Below, piece by piece: positions 1-8,326 of a DNA stretch of 64,000 nt (position 1 is the first letter of the stretch; every line of letters starts with the position of its first letter). The DNA is from Flagellimonas chongwuensis (lineage in GTDB: Bacteria; Bacteroidota; Bacteroidia; Flavobacteriales; Flavobacteriaceae). The translations under genes were made by a program, and so were the position numbers. Under the pieces are notes generated by a model. The model saw only the letters and a list, made by a program, of their open reading frames with translations, made no database searches and had not been told where the DNA came from. The DNA lies in the NCBI RefSeq assembly GCF_013376415.1, contig NZ_WYET01000009.1, positions 107,870 through 171,869 of the forward strand, given 5' to 3'.

Positions 1-839
1 TGGCCAAAGAGGCGGCCAATGACCCTATAAAACGTGCAGATACGGTTAGGGATATCGTAAACAGCATCAGTAAGATTCCGGACCGTATCCGACAAGAAAT
101 CTACGTGCAGGAATGTGCAAAGATTATGCAGATTTCCGAAGATGTGCTGTACAATACGTTGGCACAGATTGATAAGAAACAGCAAACAGATACCTCAAAA
201 AAGGAAAAGCAGGAGCGTAAAGCCTTTGAAGTCGTAAAGAATGATGCTGTAGTCGAGAAGGTAGATGTGCAGTACGAATTGGAACGAAAAATCATTGAAG
301 TGCTGTTGCTTTATGGAAACCAAAAACAGGAATTCGAAGATTTAGTGCTCAAAGAAAATGAAGAGGGAGAGTTGGTACTCGAGCCCGAAGTCTCTGAGGC
401 CAAAGTATATGAAAAGGTGTTCTTAGATCTTCAGGAGGACGAAATTGAACTCACCAATGAACAATTCAAGGCAATATATTATAAGTTGATAGAGCGATTG
501 AACGAAGATTCCGATTTTTCGGTCAGTACTTTTTTGTCAGATTTGGATCAAGAAACCGTATCCCAAGTATCATCCATTTTAATGGAGGAGGAACAGTATG
601 TTTTGCATGATTGGGAGCGGCGTGACATCTACCCAAAGGAAAAACAGGTAGGTGTAGCGCAGTTGGTAGGAGAGACCATACTTACTCTACGCTGCAATTT
701 GATAAAGAACCGAATCGAAAAACTTAAGGAAAGGACACAGGATAGCCAAGGGGACCACACAGAAATTTTGGAGGAAATCATGAACTATCTTCAGCTCAAC
801 AAATTGTTGAACGCTAAATTGAACCGTGTGCTTTCTTAA
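1..839 (+). CDS. dnaG: DNA primase, C-terminal part (partial at window start)
   Basis: This is the 3' end of the replicative primase gene. The reading frame is already open at base 3 (AKEAANDPIKRADTVRDIV...), so the true start lies outside the window. What remains is the region after the TOPRIM core: the end of the catalytic part (IPDRIRQEIYVQECAK) followed by a charged helical C-terminal domain that in DnaG proteins contacts the DnaB helicase. The zinc-binding and TOPRIM motifs are not in the window. The gene stops at a TAA just before a hairpin it shares with the convergent regulator gene. The call rests on resemblance to Bacteroidota DnaG tails. Confidence 0.85.
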   Translation, partial: AKEAANDPIKRADTVRDIVNSISKIPDRIRQEIYVQECAKIMQISEDVLYNTLAQIDKKQQTDTSKKEKQERKAFEVVKNDAVVEKVDVQYELERKIIEVLLLYGNQKQEFEDLVLKENEEGELVLEPEVSEAKVYEKVFLDLQEDEIELTNEQFKAIYYKLIERLNEDSDFSVSTFLSDLDQETVSQVSSILMEEEQYVLHDWERRDIYPKEKQVGVAQLVGETILTLRCNLIKNRIEKLKERTQDSQGDHTEILEEIMNYLQLNKLLNAKLNRVLS

Positions 840-845
840 ATTATA

Positions 846-880
846 AAACCCCTTCCAAAATTTTGCTTTGAAAGGGGTTC
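846..880 (-). terminator. Intrinsic terminator between dnaG and the regulator gene
   Basis: AACCCCTT at 847-854 pairs with AAGGGGTT at 872-879. On the minus strand the stem is followed by TTTTAT, so it best serves the regulator gene at 909-1538. It may also slow transcription leaving dnaG, but no T run follows on the plus strand. Confidence 0.75.
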
Positions 881-908
881 CCACAATAGTTGGTTTGGTT
901 GGGTATTC

Positions 909-1538
909 CTAATATAGTTCCAAGGCTTTTGCCTGTTGGAGTAAGTCCACTAAATTATCCACGTTCAATTTTTTCATCAGACGGGCTTTGTATGTACTTA
1001 CTGTTTTTTCATTGAGGTTCAGCCCCTCCGCAACCTCTTTGTTCCTTTTGCCGCTTGCCAATAATTTAAGTACTTCGACCTCTCGGGAAGAAAGTTTTCT
1101 AAAGAATCTACGTGGCTTTTGTGTTCCTTCGTCAAAAGCAAGGCGTTGGGCAAGTTCATTGGTAATGAACATATTGCCTTCACTTACTTTTTTAACTGCT
1201 GAAATAATATATTCCAAATCAGCAGTTTTGGATAAGTATCCAAATGCTCCGGCGCGAATTGTACTAAGGGCGTAAACATCTTCGGACTGCCCGCTGTACA
1301 TTAGCGTTTTAATGTCCGGAAACTCCAATTTCATTTTTCTTAGGGTGGCGATTCCGTTGATTTCCGGAATATCCATTTCTAAAATAACAACGTCTGGATT
1401 TACGTCTTTTAGTGTTTTAAAAAGCTCTTCTGTAGTAGATACATCTGCAATGACTTCAATATCTGAGCTCGTTTCAAGTACCTGTCTTATACCAAGCCTA
1501 ACAATAGGATGGTTGTCAGCAATCAATACTTTAATCAT
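909..1538 (-). CDS. NarL/FixJ-type response regulator with Glu in place of the phospho-acceptor Asp
   Basis: A 209-residue DNA-binding regulator. Residues 1-120 form a receiver domain with the signature lysine (YLSK, K104) and switch residue S82. Residues 145-209 form a LuxR-type helix-turn-helix (LSSREVEVLKLLASGKRNKEVAEGL). The position that normally carries the phosphorylated aspartate reads V-I-L-E-M-D-I-P, so it is Glu54, a residue that often mimics the phosphorylated state; the acidic pair near residue 8 is also only D8-N9. The gene stands alone with no kinase beside it. It may therefore work without phosphorylation; that is inference. D56 two residues later is an alternative acceptor but is out of register. 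Confidence 0.9.
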   Translation of the reverse strand: MIKVLIADNHPIVRLGIRQVLETSSDIEVIADVSTTEELFKTLKDVNPDVVILEMDIPEINGIATLRKMKLEFPDIKTLMYSGQSEDVYALSTIRAGAFGYLSKTADLEYIISAVKKVSEGNMFITNELAQRLAFDEGTQKPRRFFRKLSSREVEVLKLLASGKRNKEVAEGLNLNEKTVSTYKARLMKKLNVDNLVDLLQQAKALELY

Positions 1539-1633
1539 TATGAAACGGTTTATTTAGTGAATGGTTAGCTGCTAATACTTAAAGTATATAGCGAGCAAGA
1601 TAACAATTTAATCATGTAAAATTGTAACTTTTT

Positions 1634-1665
1634 TCTTAAAACCATAGTTTTTCTATGGTTTTTTT
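1634..1665 (-). terminator. Intrinsic terminator of nadE
   Basis: AAACCATAG at 1639-1647 pairs with CTATGGTTT at 1653-1661 around a T5 loop. On the minus strand the stem is followed by TTTTAAG, immediately downstream of the nadE stop. Confidence 0.75.
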
Positions 1666-1696
1666 CGTCTTATACTGGGATTTTTCGGACGAATCG

Positions 1697-2485
1697 CTAC
1701 TTTAATTCATTTGGAATCTCGCAAATAGGTATAGGAACCATCTTATGCTTGTTTGCGGTATTATACCTTTTATATATGATGAAAATTTCCTTTTCCCTAT
1801 CAGAAAAATCTTCAGATGTCTTGCCTTGTTCATCCATTTCCATTGCCCATTCCAATTCTGGGTACGATGCTCCGATTTGGTCCTCATCGGTTCTACTATC
1901 TCCCCATAAGCCATCTGTTGGGGCTGCTTCCATAATGTCTTGATTTACTCCAAGTACGCGTCCAAGCTCATAAACCTCGGTTTTGACCAAATCAGCGATT
2001 GGACTAAGGTCAACTCCTCCATCGCCATATTTTGTGTAGAACCCGATTCCAAAATCTTCCACTTTGTTTCCTGTACCGGCAACCAGATAGCCTTCCAAAG
2101 CAGCAAAATAGTAAAGCGTCGTCATGCGAAGTCTTGCCCGGGTATTTGCCAAGGACATAAATCGGTCTTCTTCTTTGTCCACCTTTGGAAAGGCATCTAC
2201 CAATGAATCGAATACGGGTGTAAGGTCGACCGGTTGCCTGGATACATTTGGGTAGTTTTCAATCAACCAATCAATATGTCGGTCGGCACGTGTAACCTGG
2301 TTTGCACCTTGGTGAATGGGCATTTCCAGACATAAAAGGTCCAATCCAGTTTTTGCACATAAGGTAGAGGTTACGGCAGAATCTATTCCGCCTGACACGC
2401 CAATGACAAAACCTTTGCATTTTGCATTTTCGGCATATGTTTTTAACCAATCAACAATATGGTCTATTACCTTTTCTGTTTGCAT
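1697..2485 (-). CDS. nadE: NAD+ synthetase, ammonia-dependent type
   Basis: Catalyses the last step of NAD+ synthesis: nicotinate adenine dinucleotide + ATP + ammonia to NAD+. The 262-residue protein has the PP-loop signature SGGIDS near residue 31 (GVSGGIDSAVTSTL), then the substrate-binding stretch GTGNKVEDFGIGFYTKYGDG. There is no nitrilase-type glutaminase domain, so it should use free ammonia. It diverges from gldB with a 66-bp gap; nadE next to gldB is a familiar flavobacterial arrangement. Confidence 0.93.
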   Translation of the reverse strand: MQTEKVIDHIVDWLKTYAENAKCKGFVIGVSGGIDSAVTSTLCAKTGLDLLCLEMPIHQGANQVTRADRHIDWLIENYPNVSRQPVDLTPVFDSLVDAFPKVDKEEDRFMSLANTRARLRMTTLYYFAALEGYLVAGTGNKVEDFGIGFYTKYGDGGVDLSPIADLVKTEVYELGRVLGVNQDIMEAAPTDGLWGDSRTDEDQIGASYPELEWAMEMDEQGKTSEDFSDREKEIFIIYKRYNTANKHKMVPIPICEIPNELK

Positions 2486-2510
2486 ATCTTACTATTTAGA
2501 TTCTATAAAT

Positions 2511-2518
2511 TACCTTTG
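2511..2518 (+). promoter_or_regulatory. -7 promoter element upstream of gldB
   Basis: TACCTTTG fits the Bacteroidota -7 consensus TAnnTTTG and lies 33 bp before the gldB start codon. A TTTG at 2479-2482 is the only -33 candidate, but its 28-bp spacing is too long, so only the -7 element is supported. Confidence 0.5.
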
Positions 2519-2551
2519 TGCCCTGTAAATTTAATCCCTGTGTTCTTAAAA

Positions 2552-3541
2552 ATGAAGCGGTTGTTGAAATACTTTACTATTCCCGTATTGAGATGTTTTA
2601 TTTTGGTTATGATTTTATCGATTTCATCATGTGGTGAAACGGATAAAACCGAAGAGGAGGTCGCCAAAATTCCGGTGGATTTGAAAGTTTCAAGGTTCGA
2701 TAGGGAATTTGCAAATGCTTCCGTTGATGACATTCCCAAATTGAAATCAAAGTATCCCTATTTGTTTCCGGAACAGTTTCCCGATAGTGTTTGGTCGGCC
2801 AAATTAACGGACACGCTTCAAATTGAGCTTTCCGAGGAAGTGGCAAAGGAATTTGGCAATTTTGAACAGGAATCGGCAGACTTGGAGTCTTTCTTTAAAC
2901 ATGTGAAATATTATTTTCCGGCAACAGAAACCCCTCATATCATAACATTGACCTCTGATGTACGTTACGAAAGCCGCATCATTTTGGTAGACTCTTTATT
3001 GTTGATTGGACTTGATAATTATTTGGGTGAAGACCATCATTTTTATGAAGGCATGCAAAGGTATATTGCTACTTCCCTCGATAAAAAATTTATGACATCG
3101 GATGTCGCCAGTGCCTTTGCCAAAAAGGTTATTTCCTATCCGCGTAACAGAACTCTATTGTCGAGGATGGTCTATTATGGCAAAGAACTTTATTTAAAGG
3201 ATAAATTGATTCCCTCTGCATCCGATGCACAAAAAATAGGATATTCCGAAGAAGAAATAGAGTGGGCGCGAGCCAATGAGGAGCAAATGTGGAAATATTT
3301 TGTGGAGCGTGAATTATTATATAGTACCGATACGGGATTGGACCGAAAGTTTTTGGACCCTGCACCTTTTACAAAATTCGGACTGGAATTGGACAATGAG
3401 TCGCCAGGTCGTTTGGGCAGGTATATGGGATGGCAGATTGTGAGGGCCTTTATGGAAAAGACCAATACAGGACTTGGACAAATGCTGGATACGCCCGCAG
3501 ATGAAATTTTAAAACAGTCAAATTACAAACCAAAAAGATAA
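2552..3541 (+). CDS. gldB: Gliding motility lipoprotein GldB
   Basis: A 329-residue lipoprotein of the gliding machinery that is linked to the type IX secretion system in Bacteroidota. The start at 2552 is chosen because it gives a clean lipoprotein signal: basic MKRLLKY, a hydrophobic stretch and the lipobox SISSC with Cys27. An upstream in-frame start at 2459 would add a poor 31-residue leader and overlap nadE. The remainder is soluble and rich in acidic and aromatic residues (KYPYLFPEQFPDSVW, RYMGWQIVRAFM), as in GldB. Its TAA is followed directly by the gldC ATG. Confidence 0.9.
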   Translation: MKRLLKYFTIPVLRCFILVMILSISSCGETDKTEEEVAKIPVDLKVSRFDREFANASVDDIPKLKSKYPYLFPEQFPDSVWSAKLTDTLQIELSEEVAKEFGNFEQESADLESFFKHVKYYFPATETPHIITLTSDVRYESRIILVDSLLLIGLDNYLGEDHHFYEGMQRYIATSLDKKFMTSDVASAFAKKVISYPRNRTLLSRMVYYGKELYLKDKLIPSASDAQKIGYSEEEIEWARANEEQMWKYFVERELLYSTDTGLDRKFLDPAPFTKFGLELDNESPGRLGRYMGWQIVRAFMEKTNTGLGQMLDTPADEILKQSNYKPKR

Positions 3542-3877
3542 ATGGCAGTAGAACACACTTCGGAAATAACCTTAAAGGTTGGGTTGGATGAGAACCGAGT
3601 GCCCGAGGAATTGACCTGGTCGGCACAGGATGGCGGAATTAAGGAAGAAGATGCCAAAGCAATGATGCTATCCGTGTGGGACAGCAAAAATCAAGAATCC
3701 TTAAAAATTGATTTATGGACAAAGGATATGCCGGTAGATGAGATGAAGGTATTTTTTCATCAAACCTTGGTATCCATGGCCGATACTTTTTACAAGGCCA
3801 CACAAGACGAAAAAATGACAGCTACCATGAAGGATTTTTGCGAATATTTCGCGGAAAAACTGGAATTGAAAAAATAA
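3542..3877 (+). CDS. gldC: Gliding motility protein GldC
   Basis: A 111-residue protein without a signal peptide, encoded directly after gldB with no intergenic base, as in other gliding flavobacteria. Visible landmarks are EITLKVGLDENRVPEELTW near the start and DMPVDEMKVFFHQTLVSM in the middle. Family knowledge: GldC supports gliding, but its biochemical role is unknown. Co-translation with gldB is inferred from the TAA-ATG junction. Confidence 0.9.
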   Translation: MAVEHTSEITLKVGLDENRVPEELTWSAQDGGIKEEDAKAMMLSVWDSKNQESLKIDLWTKDMPVDEMKVFFHQTLVSMADTFYKATQDEKMTATMKDFCEYFAEKLELKK

Positions 3878-3878
3878 C

Positions 3879-4388
3879 TCAATCCACTGGTTCGTGTATG
3901 CGGTCGAACTTTGCCTTTTCGGCTCCTTTTAGGTCGAGGGCACTCTCAATTTTTGACTTGGTTGGTCTTTGTAGATATAAATAGCCAATCAGTACAACAC
4001 CGATAATAAGGTAAGTGAGGTTTTGGGTATTCGAAAAAATAACAATGCTAAAAAGTGAGGCTCCCTCCAACAAGGCATATTTTATAATCGATGCCGTTTG
4101 AAATTTGGTCAACTTTTCCCTGAGCCCGTTCTTTTGGGATACGGACCTCAGTGTTTTTTTGAAAATCAAATCTCCCAAGAAAATACTTGTCAAGGCTACC
4201 ACCGGAACGATTGCCAAAAATATATCGTTTGTGTCGGAAGTGCTGAGCTCTTGGGCGTCTGCATTAAAATAGAATAGGATGGCCAATATTACTGGGGTCG
4301 TTGCGATACCGAGATGTAAAAAGGACATTACCTTAATAAATCCTCCGGGAGTGAATTGGTTCGATGTTTTTTGAGCCATTTGTGTCAT
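3879..4388 (-). CDS. Conserved hypothetical membrane protein, about four transmembrane helices
   Basis: A 169-residue integral membrane protein of unknown function. Hydrophobic segments are visible at VMSFLHLGIATTPVILAILF, IFLAIVPVVALTSIFLGDLI, IIKYALLEGASLFSIVIF and LTYLIIGVVLIGYLYL. The C-terminus is charged and cytosolic-looking. The ATG at 4388 (MTQMAQKTS) is preferred over one ten codons upstream because the longer leader is basic and unlike the rest; an ATG at 4379 is also possible. It ends one base after the convergent gldC stop. Confidence 0.7.
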   Translation of the reverse strand: MTQMAQKTSNQFTPGGFIKVMSFLHLGIATTPVILAILFYFNADAQELSTSDTNDIFLAIVPVVALTSIFLGDLIFKKTLRSVSQKNGLREKLTKFQTASIIKYALLEGASLFSIVIFSNTQNLTYLIIGVVLIGYLYLQRPTKSKIESALDLKGAEKAKFDRIHEPVD

Positions 4389-4449
4389 ATTTATGGACCT
4401 AAAATACCTAAAAAGCACTTGGAATATAATTTTAAGTAAAAATCAGAAT

Positions 4450-4476
4450 AAAAAAAGCCCCGATATGGGGCTTTTC
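4450..4476 (-). terminator. Intrinsic terminator of the pirin gene
   Basis: AAAAGCCCC and GGGGCTTTT enclose a GATAT loop. On the minus strand the stem is followed by a T run, 12 bp past the pirin stop. Confidence 0.85.
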
Positions 4477-4487
4477 AATTTGTAAGC

Positions 4488-5216
4488 TTAACGTCCTATG
4501 TTGTCCAAGCTCATAGGGACTTCCATGAGCAAGACCCTGCTGTCTGTGTTGGATTTAAAATCGAACGAGTTCGTGTCCCAAATCCCAAATCCATCCCGTT
4601 TTTCGAGCTTTTGTCCATTGATTTCGACTTCACCCTCCAAAACGAAGGCATACACGCCATTTCCTTCTTTTTTGATTTGATAGGAATCCGTTTTCCCTTC
4701 TTCGAATTTCCCTAAATGGAACCAAGCATCTTGATGGATCCAGACACCTTCATCTTCAGAACTAGGAGAAAGGACCTGGTAAAAGGCATTCTTCTTTGCA
4801 ATCTCCCGAATAGAGATTTGGTCGTATCGAGGTTCAACATTGCGTTTGTTCGGAAAGACCCAAATCTGCAAAAACTTTACTTCTTGATCACTATTCTTGT
4901 TGTACTCGCTATGTTGAACTCCAGTACCGGCACTCATCACCTGTACATCCCCTTCCTTAATAGTGGTAGTGTTGCCCATGCTATCCTTATGCTCCAAATC
5001 TCCTTCCAAAGGAATGGATATAATTTCCATATTGTCGTGGGGATGCGTCCCGAAACCTCTTCCGGGCGCTACTTGGTCATCATTGAGTACGCGTAGTACC
5101 CCAAAATGCATTCGTTCGGGGTCGTGATACCCTGCAAAACTAAATGTATGGTGTGAATTCAACCAGCCATGGTCTGCATGGCCTCGGGTTGCTGCTTTGT
5201 GTAATACAGATTTCAT
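4488..5216 (-). CDS. Pirin family protein (YhaK-type bicupin)
   Basis: A 242-residue two-cupin protein. The first cupin carries the metal-binding pattern THPHDNMEIISIPLEG and the later His of AGTGVQHSEYN. This is the Fe-binding site of pirins, some of which act as quercetin 2,3-dioxygenases in vitro. The N-terminus (GWLNSHHTFSFAGYHDPERMHFG) is characteristic. The physiological substrate cannot be deduced. It forms a single-gene unit with its own terminator. Confidence 0.88.
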   Translation of the reverse strand: MKSVLHKAATRGHADHGWLNSHHTFSFAGYHDPERMHFGVLRVLNDDQVAPGRGFGTHPHDNMEIISIPLEGDLEHKDSMGNTTTIKEGDVQVMSAGTGVQHSEYNKNSDQEVKFLQIWVFPNKRNVEPRYDQISIREIAKKNAFYQVLSPSSEDEGVWIHQDAWFHLGKFEEGKTDSYQIKKEGNGVYAFVLEGEVEINGQKLEKRDGFGIWDTNSFDFKSNTDSRVLLMEVPMSLDNIGR

Positions 5217-5321
5217 TGTATCAATCTTTTTTAAATTAAAACTTGAGTTTTAGCTGGTTGATTTGTCGTAAAAACGAGCTATTTCTTACCAAATTGATTG
5301 ATGGTGGTAAAGGGCTGATGC

Positions 5322-5936
5322 CTAAGTATTGCTTTTGAAGAAATCTTGGTTGATGCTGTCAATAAACTCCAAAAGTTCTTCGCGCCCCATACGGTTGGTT
5401 GATGAAGTGGTAAAATGTGGAGGGGCCTCCTCCCAAGCACCATCCAGTAGTTTTTGAAGGTAGGCATTGGCTTGCTTTTCGATAACGGCCGGCTTCAGTT
5501 TGTCCGCCTTTGTAAAGATTATCGCAAACGGAATCTGATTGCTGCCCAGCCATTCCATGAACTCCAGGTCCACGGGTTGAGGCTCATGACGTATGTCCAC
5601 CAGTACAAAACCGCATACTAGTTGTTTTCTTTTTTGAAAATACTCGGTGATGTATTTCTGAAATGTTTTTTTGTCCTTTTTGGACACTCTTGCATATCCA
5701 TATCCGGGCAAATCCACCAAAAACCAATTATTATTGATTTTAAAATGGTTAATAAGCTGCGTTTTTCCCGGTCTTCCAGAGGTTTTTGCCAACGATTTGC
5801 GTTCCATCAACATATTGATCAAGGAAGACTTGCCAACATTGGACCTGCCGATAAAAGCATACTCCGGTAATGGTTCATTGGGGCACTTGGCAACATTGGA
5901 GTTGCTCATTACAAATTCTGCCGAGGTGATTTTCAT
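5322..5936 (-). CDS. engB: Ribosome biogenesis GTP-binding protein YsxC/EngB
   Basis: A 204-residue essential GTPase of the TrmE-Era-EngA family, involved in large-subunit assembly. G1 is GRSNVGKSS, G2 lies around SGRPGKTQ, G3 is DLPGYG and G4 is TKADK; the C-terminal TSS is the likely G5. Length is typical. The gene lies two bases after the hydrolase gene on the same strand, so the two are probably co-transcribed from the promoter near 6735. Confidence 0.93.
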   Translation of the reverse strand: MKITSAEFVMSNSNVAKCPNEPLPEYAFIGRSNVGKSSLINMLMERKSLAKTSGRPGKTQLINHFKINNNWFLVDLPGYGYARVSKKDKKTFQKYITEYFQKRKQLVCGFVLVDIRHEPQPVDLEFMEWLGSNQIPFAIIFTKADKLKPAVIEKQANAYLQKLLDGAWEEAPPHFTTSSTNRMGREELLEFIDSINQDFFKSNT

Positions 5937-5938
5937 GC

Positions 5939-6703
5939 TTAGAAGTTACGTTTTTTCAACCAAGCTTCGAGAATATGGTTAAAATCGTTCGGATGTTCCA
6001 TCATCGGTGCATGGCCACACTTTTCTATCCAGTATAAATCGGAGTCGGGGAGAAGTTCGTGAAATTCCTTTGCTACATTGGGTGGGGTAACTGTATCGTT
6101 TTCTCCCCAAATGATGCAAGTCGGTGTGTTCATGTGAGGCAGATCCTTGGCCATATTATGGCGAATGGCACTTTTTGCTATGGCCAACGTCTTTACCAAT
6201 TTCATTCTATCGTTCACCGTAGCAAAAACTTCGTCCACTATTTCCTTGGTGGCTACTTTTGGATCGTAAAATACGTCCTCTGCCTTTTTTTTGATGAATT
6301 CGTAATCACCTCGCCTTGGATATCCATCGCCCATGGCGCTTTCGTAAAGGCCCGAACTTCCAGTGATTACAAGTGCTCTTACCATTTCCGGAAACATTTT
6401 GGTGTGCAAAAGGCCAATGTGTCCGCCGAGAGAGTTTCCTAACAAGATGACGTCCTTCAGCCCTTTGTGCTCAATGAACCCTTCCAGAAAGTTGGCAAAG
6501 TTTTTTACCGTGGTTTTCAAAAGAGGCAAATCGTAAATCGGCAATTCGGGAATCAGCACCTGATATCCCTTTGGGGGAAAATATTCGGATACGCCCTGGA
6601 AGTTGCTCAAACCCCCCATCAAACCGTGCAATATGATCATGGGAGTCCCTTCTCCCTTTTCTATATATCGGTATTTGCCATCCTCGATTAAATGCTCTTC
6701 CAT
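5939..6703 (-). CDS. Alpha/beta hydrolase
   Basis: A 254-residue cytosolic hydrolase. The nucleophile elbow is GNSLGG (Ser), the acid is in GENDTVTPP and the catalytic His is in CGHAPMMEHP. The oxyanion-hole motif HGLMGG is near residue 27. The substrate is unknown; esterase and C-C hydrolase activities are both possible. It is first in a two-gene unit with engB, an arrangement seen in other flavobacteria. Confidence 0.85.
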   Translation of the reverse strand: MEEHLIEDGKYRYIEKGEGTPMIILHGLMGGLSNFQGVSEYFPPKGYQVLIPELPIYDLPLLKTTVKNFANFLEGFIEHKGLKDVILLGNSLGGHIGLLHTKMFPEMVRALVITGSSGLYESAMGDGYPRRGDYEFIKKKAEDVFYDPKVATKEIVDEVFATVNDRMKLVKTLAIAKSAIRHNMAKDLPHMNTPTCIIWGENDTVTPPNVAKEFHELLPDSDLYWIEKCGHAPMMEHPNDFNHILEAWLKKRNF

Positions 6704-6729
6704 CTATAGTCAGTTGGTAGTAAGAGGGG

Positions 6730-6737
6730 CAAATATA
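6730..6737 (-). promoter_or_regulatory. -7 promoter element of the hydrolase-engB operon
   Basis: On the minus strand this reads TATATTTG, an exact TAnnTTTG match about 27 bp before the hydrolase start. The matching -33 TTTG is only 14 bp away, so that element is uncertain. Confidence 0.5.
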
Positions 6738-6870
6738 GGAATTTCATATCACAAAGATTTTAGGTTTTGGTTTATCGGTAAGAAGTTTTTTCATTTTGAT
6801 CAAAACTATTTTCAAATGGGCTCATGCCGCAATAATCAATTTTCATATGCAAATCGGATGAAATAGGTCA

Positions 6871-6918
6871 AAAGTGGGGAATTTATTAACAAAAGTGGTG
6901 TTAAGTGGAGAAATGTGG
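6871..6918 (+). promoter_or_regulatory. MraZ operator: four direct GTGG boxes ahead of the dcw cluster
   Basis: AAAGTGG at 6871 and 6892, TAAGTGG at 6902 and AATGTGG at 6912 are direct repeats spaced 21, 10 and 10 bp, so all sit on one face of the helix. MraZ proteins are known to bind tandem GTG-containing direct repeats upstream of their own operon. The boxes overlap the expected -33 region of the promoter at 6931, which fits autorepression. Binding itself is inference. Confidence 0.75.
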
Positions 6919-6930
6919 AAATAAAATCTA

Positions 6931-6938
6931 TATATTTG
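6931..6938 (+). promoter_or_regulatory. -7 element of the dcw promoter
   Basis: TATATTTG matches TAnnTTTG exactly, 13 bp after the last MraZ box and 29 bp before the mraZ GTG start. Transcription would start around 6945, leaving a leader of about 23 nt. Confidence 0.7.
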
Positions 6939-6967
6939 AGTTGTATTAAGTAACCAATTGATTTCTA

Positions 6968-7423
6968 GTGACCCATATCATAGGACAACATGATTGCAAA
7001 GCGGACTCCAAGGGAAGGGTGTTGTTGCCCATTTCTTTGAAGAATCAGTTGGTGCCCGTAATCAAGGATGGGTTCGTAATCAAGCGATCTGTTTTCCAGC
7101 AATGCTTGGAGTTGTATCCCAAGGCCGAGTTCGATGTGCTGATGCAGAAAGTGATGAAGAAAAGCAAAATCAACCGAAAGTACGATGCTTTTGTAAGGAA
7201 TTTTGTTGCAGGGATGAAGGAGGTCAGTATTGACGGTGATTCCGGAAGGTTGCAGATTCCAAAAAACTTGGTGGAGTTTGCCGGAATTGAAAAAGAAGTG
7301 GTTCTGAATGCGGTTTTTGATAAAATCGAGATTTGGAACAAAGATCTGTACGAGAAAGTCTTGGCGGAAGGGGAGAAGGATTATGCCGACCTGGCCGAGG
7401 AGATTTTTGACGACGATGAGTAG
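6968..7423 (+). CDS. mraZ: Transcriptional regulator MraZ
   Basis: A 151-residue DNA-binding protein built from two SpoVT/AbrB-like modules. The first module carries the motif DSKGRVLLP and the second GDSGRLQIP. It assembles into rings and regulates its own dcw operon. The start is GTG at 6968: an in-frame TGA at 6959 excludes anything upstream. The C-terminus is acidic (DLAEEIFDDDE). The stop codon overlaps the rsmH start by 8 bp. Confidence 0.93.
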   Translation: MTHIIGQHDCKADSKGRVLLPISLKNQLVPVIKDGFVIKRSVFQQCLELYPKAEFDVLMQKVMKKSKINRKYDAFVRNFVAGMKEVSIDGDSGRLQIPKNLVEFAGIEKEVVLNAVFDKIEIWNKDLYEKVLAEGEKDYADLAEEIFDDDE

Positions 7424-8318
7424 TGAATATCATAATCCGGTACTGCTAAAGGAATCGGTGGACGGATTGAATATAAAGGATAATGGAGTGTATGTGGATG
7501 TCACCTTCGGTGGCGGCGGGCACTCCAAAGAAATTTTGAAAAGATTGGGTAGCGGCGGCAAGTTGTTCGCTTTTGATCAAGATGAGGATGCGCTTCAAAA
7601 CGCAATAGATGATGAAAGGTTTCAATTGATCAATCAGAACTTTCGCTACCTCAAACAGTTTTTAAAGTTCTATGGCATTCGGAAAGTTGATGGAATCTTG
7701 GCGGATTTTGGGGTTTCCTCCCATCAGTTCGATGAAGCCGAGCGCGGTTTCTCCATTCGGTTCAATGCGGATTTGGATATGCGGATGGACAAAAAAAGCG
7801 AATTGTCGGCCTTTCAGGTGGTGAACACCTATTCCCAAGAAGATTTAGCATCGGTTCTTTTTCAATATGGCGAGTTGCGCAACGCAAATGCCATGGCCAA
7901 AACCTTGGTCGAGGCAAGATTGGAAGAGCCCATCAAAACAACAGATGATCTTAAAAATGTATTGAAAAGGTTTTTGCCGAAAATGAAGGAGAATAAAATT
8001 TTGGCACAGATTTATCAAGCCATCAGGATTGAGGTCAATCAGGAAATTGAAGTGCTCAAGGAATTTTTTGAGCAAGTGCCAGAGATGTTGAACGAAGGTG
8101 GCAGGTTGAGTGTAATCAGTTATCATTCTTTGGAAGACCGTTTGGCAAAACGCTTTATCCGAGCAGGTAGATTTGAGGGTGAACCGGAGAAAGATTTTTA
8201 TGGGAACATTAATGTTCCTTTAAAAAAGGTCGGGGGACTGATTGTTCCATCAGCAGAAGAAATAAAGAACAATAATAGGGCGAGAAGTGCAAAACTTCGC
8301 ATAGCGGAGCGCATATAA
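7416..8318 (+). CDS. rsmH: 16S rRNA (cytosine-1402 N4) methyltransferase
   Basis: A 300-residue SAM-dependent methyltransferase (MraW) that modifies C1402 in the ribosomal P site. Motif I is DVTFGGGGHSKEIL; ADFGVSSHQFDEAERGFS and SYHSLEDR are further signatures. The ATG at 7416 (MSSEYHNPVLL) lies inside the end of mraZ; a longer in-frame extension from 7308 would be the mraZ coding region read in another frame. The overlap suggests translational coupling. Confidence 0.95.
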   Translation: MSSEYHNPVLLKESVDGLNIKDNGVYVDVTFGGGGHSKEILKRLGSGGKLFAFDQDEDALQNAIDDERFQLINQNFRYLKQFLKFYGIRKVDGILADFGVSSHQFDEAERGFSIRFNADLDMRMDKKSELSAFQVVNTYSQEDLASVLFQYGELRNANAMAKTLVEARLEEPIKTTDDLKNVLKRFLPKMKENKILAQIYQAIRIEVNQEIEVLKEFFEQVPEMLNEGGRLSVISYHSLEDRLAKRFIRAGRFEGEPEKDFYGNINVPLKKVGGLIVPSAEEIKNNNRARSAKLRIAERI

Positions 8319-8326
8319 AATGTAAA

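Noticed and set aside
2459..2551. Longer N-terminus for GldB
   Set aside because: It would precede a clear lipoprotein signal peptide and overlap nadE.
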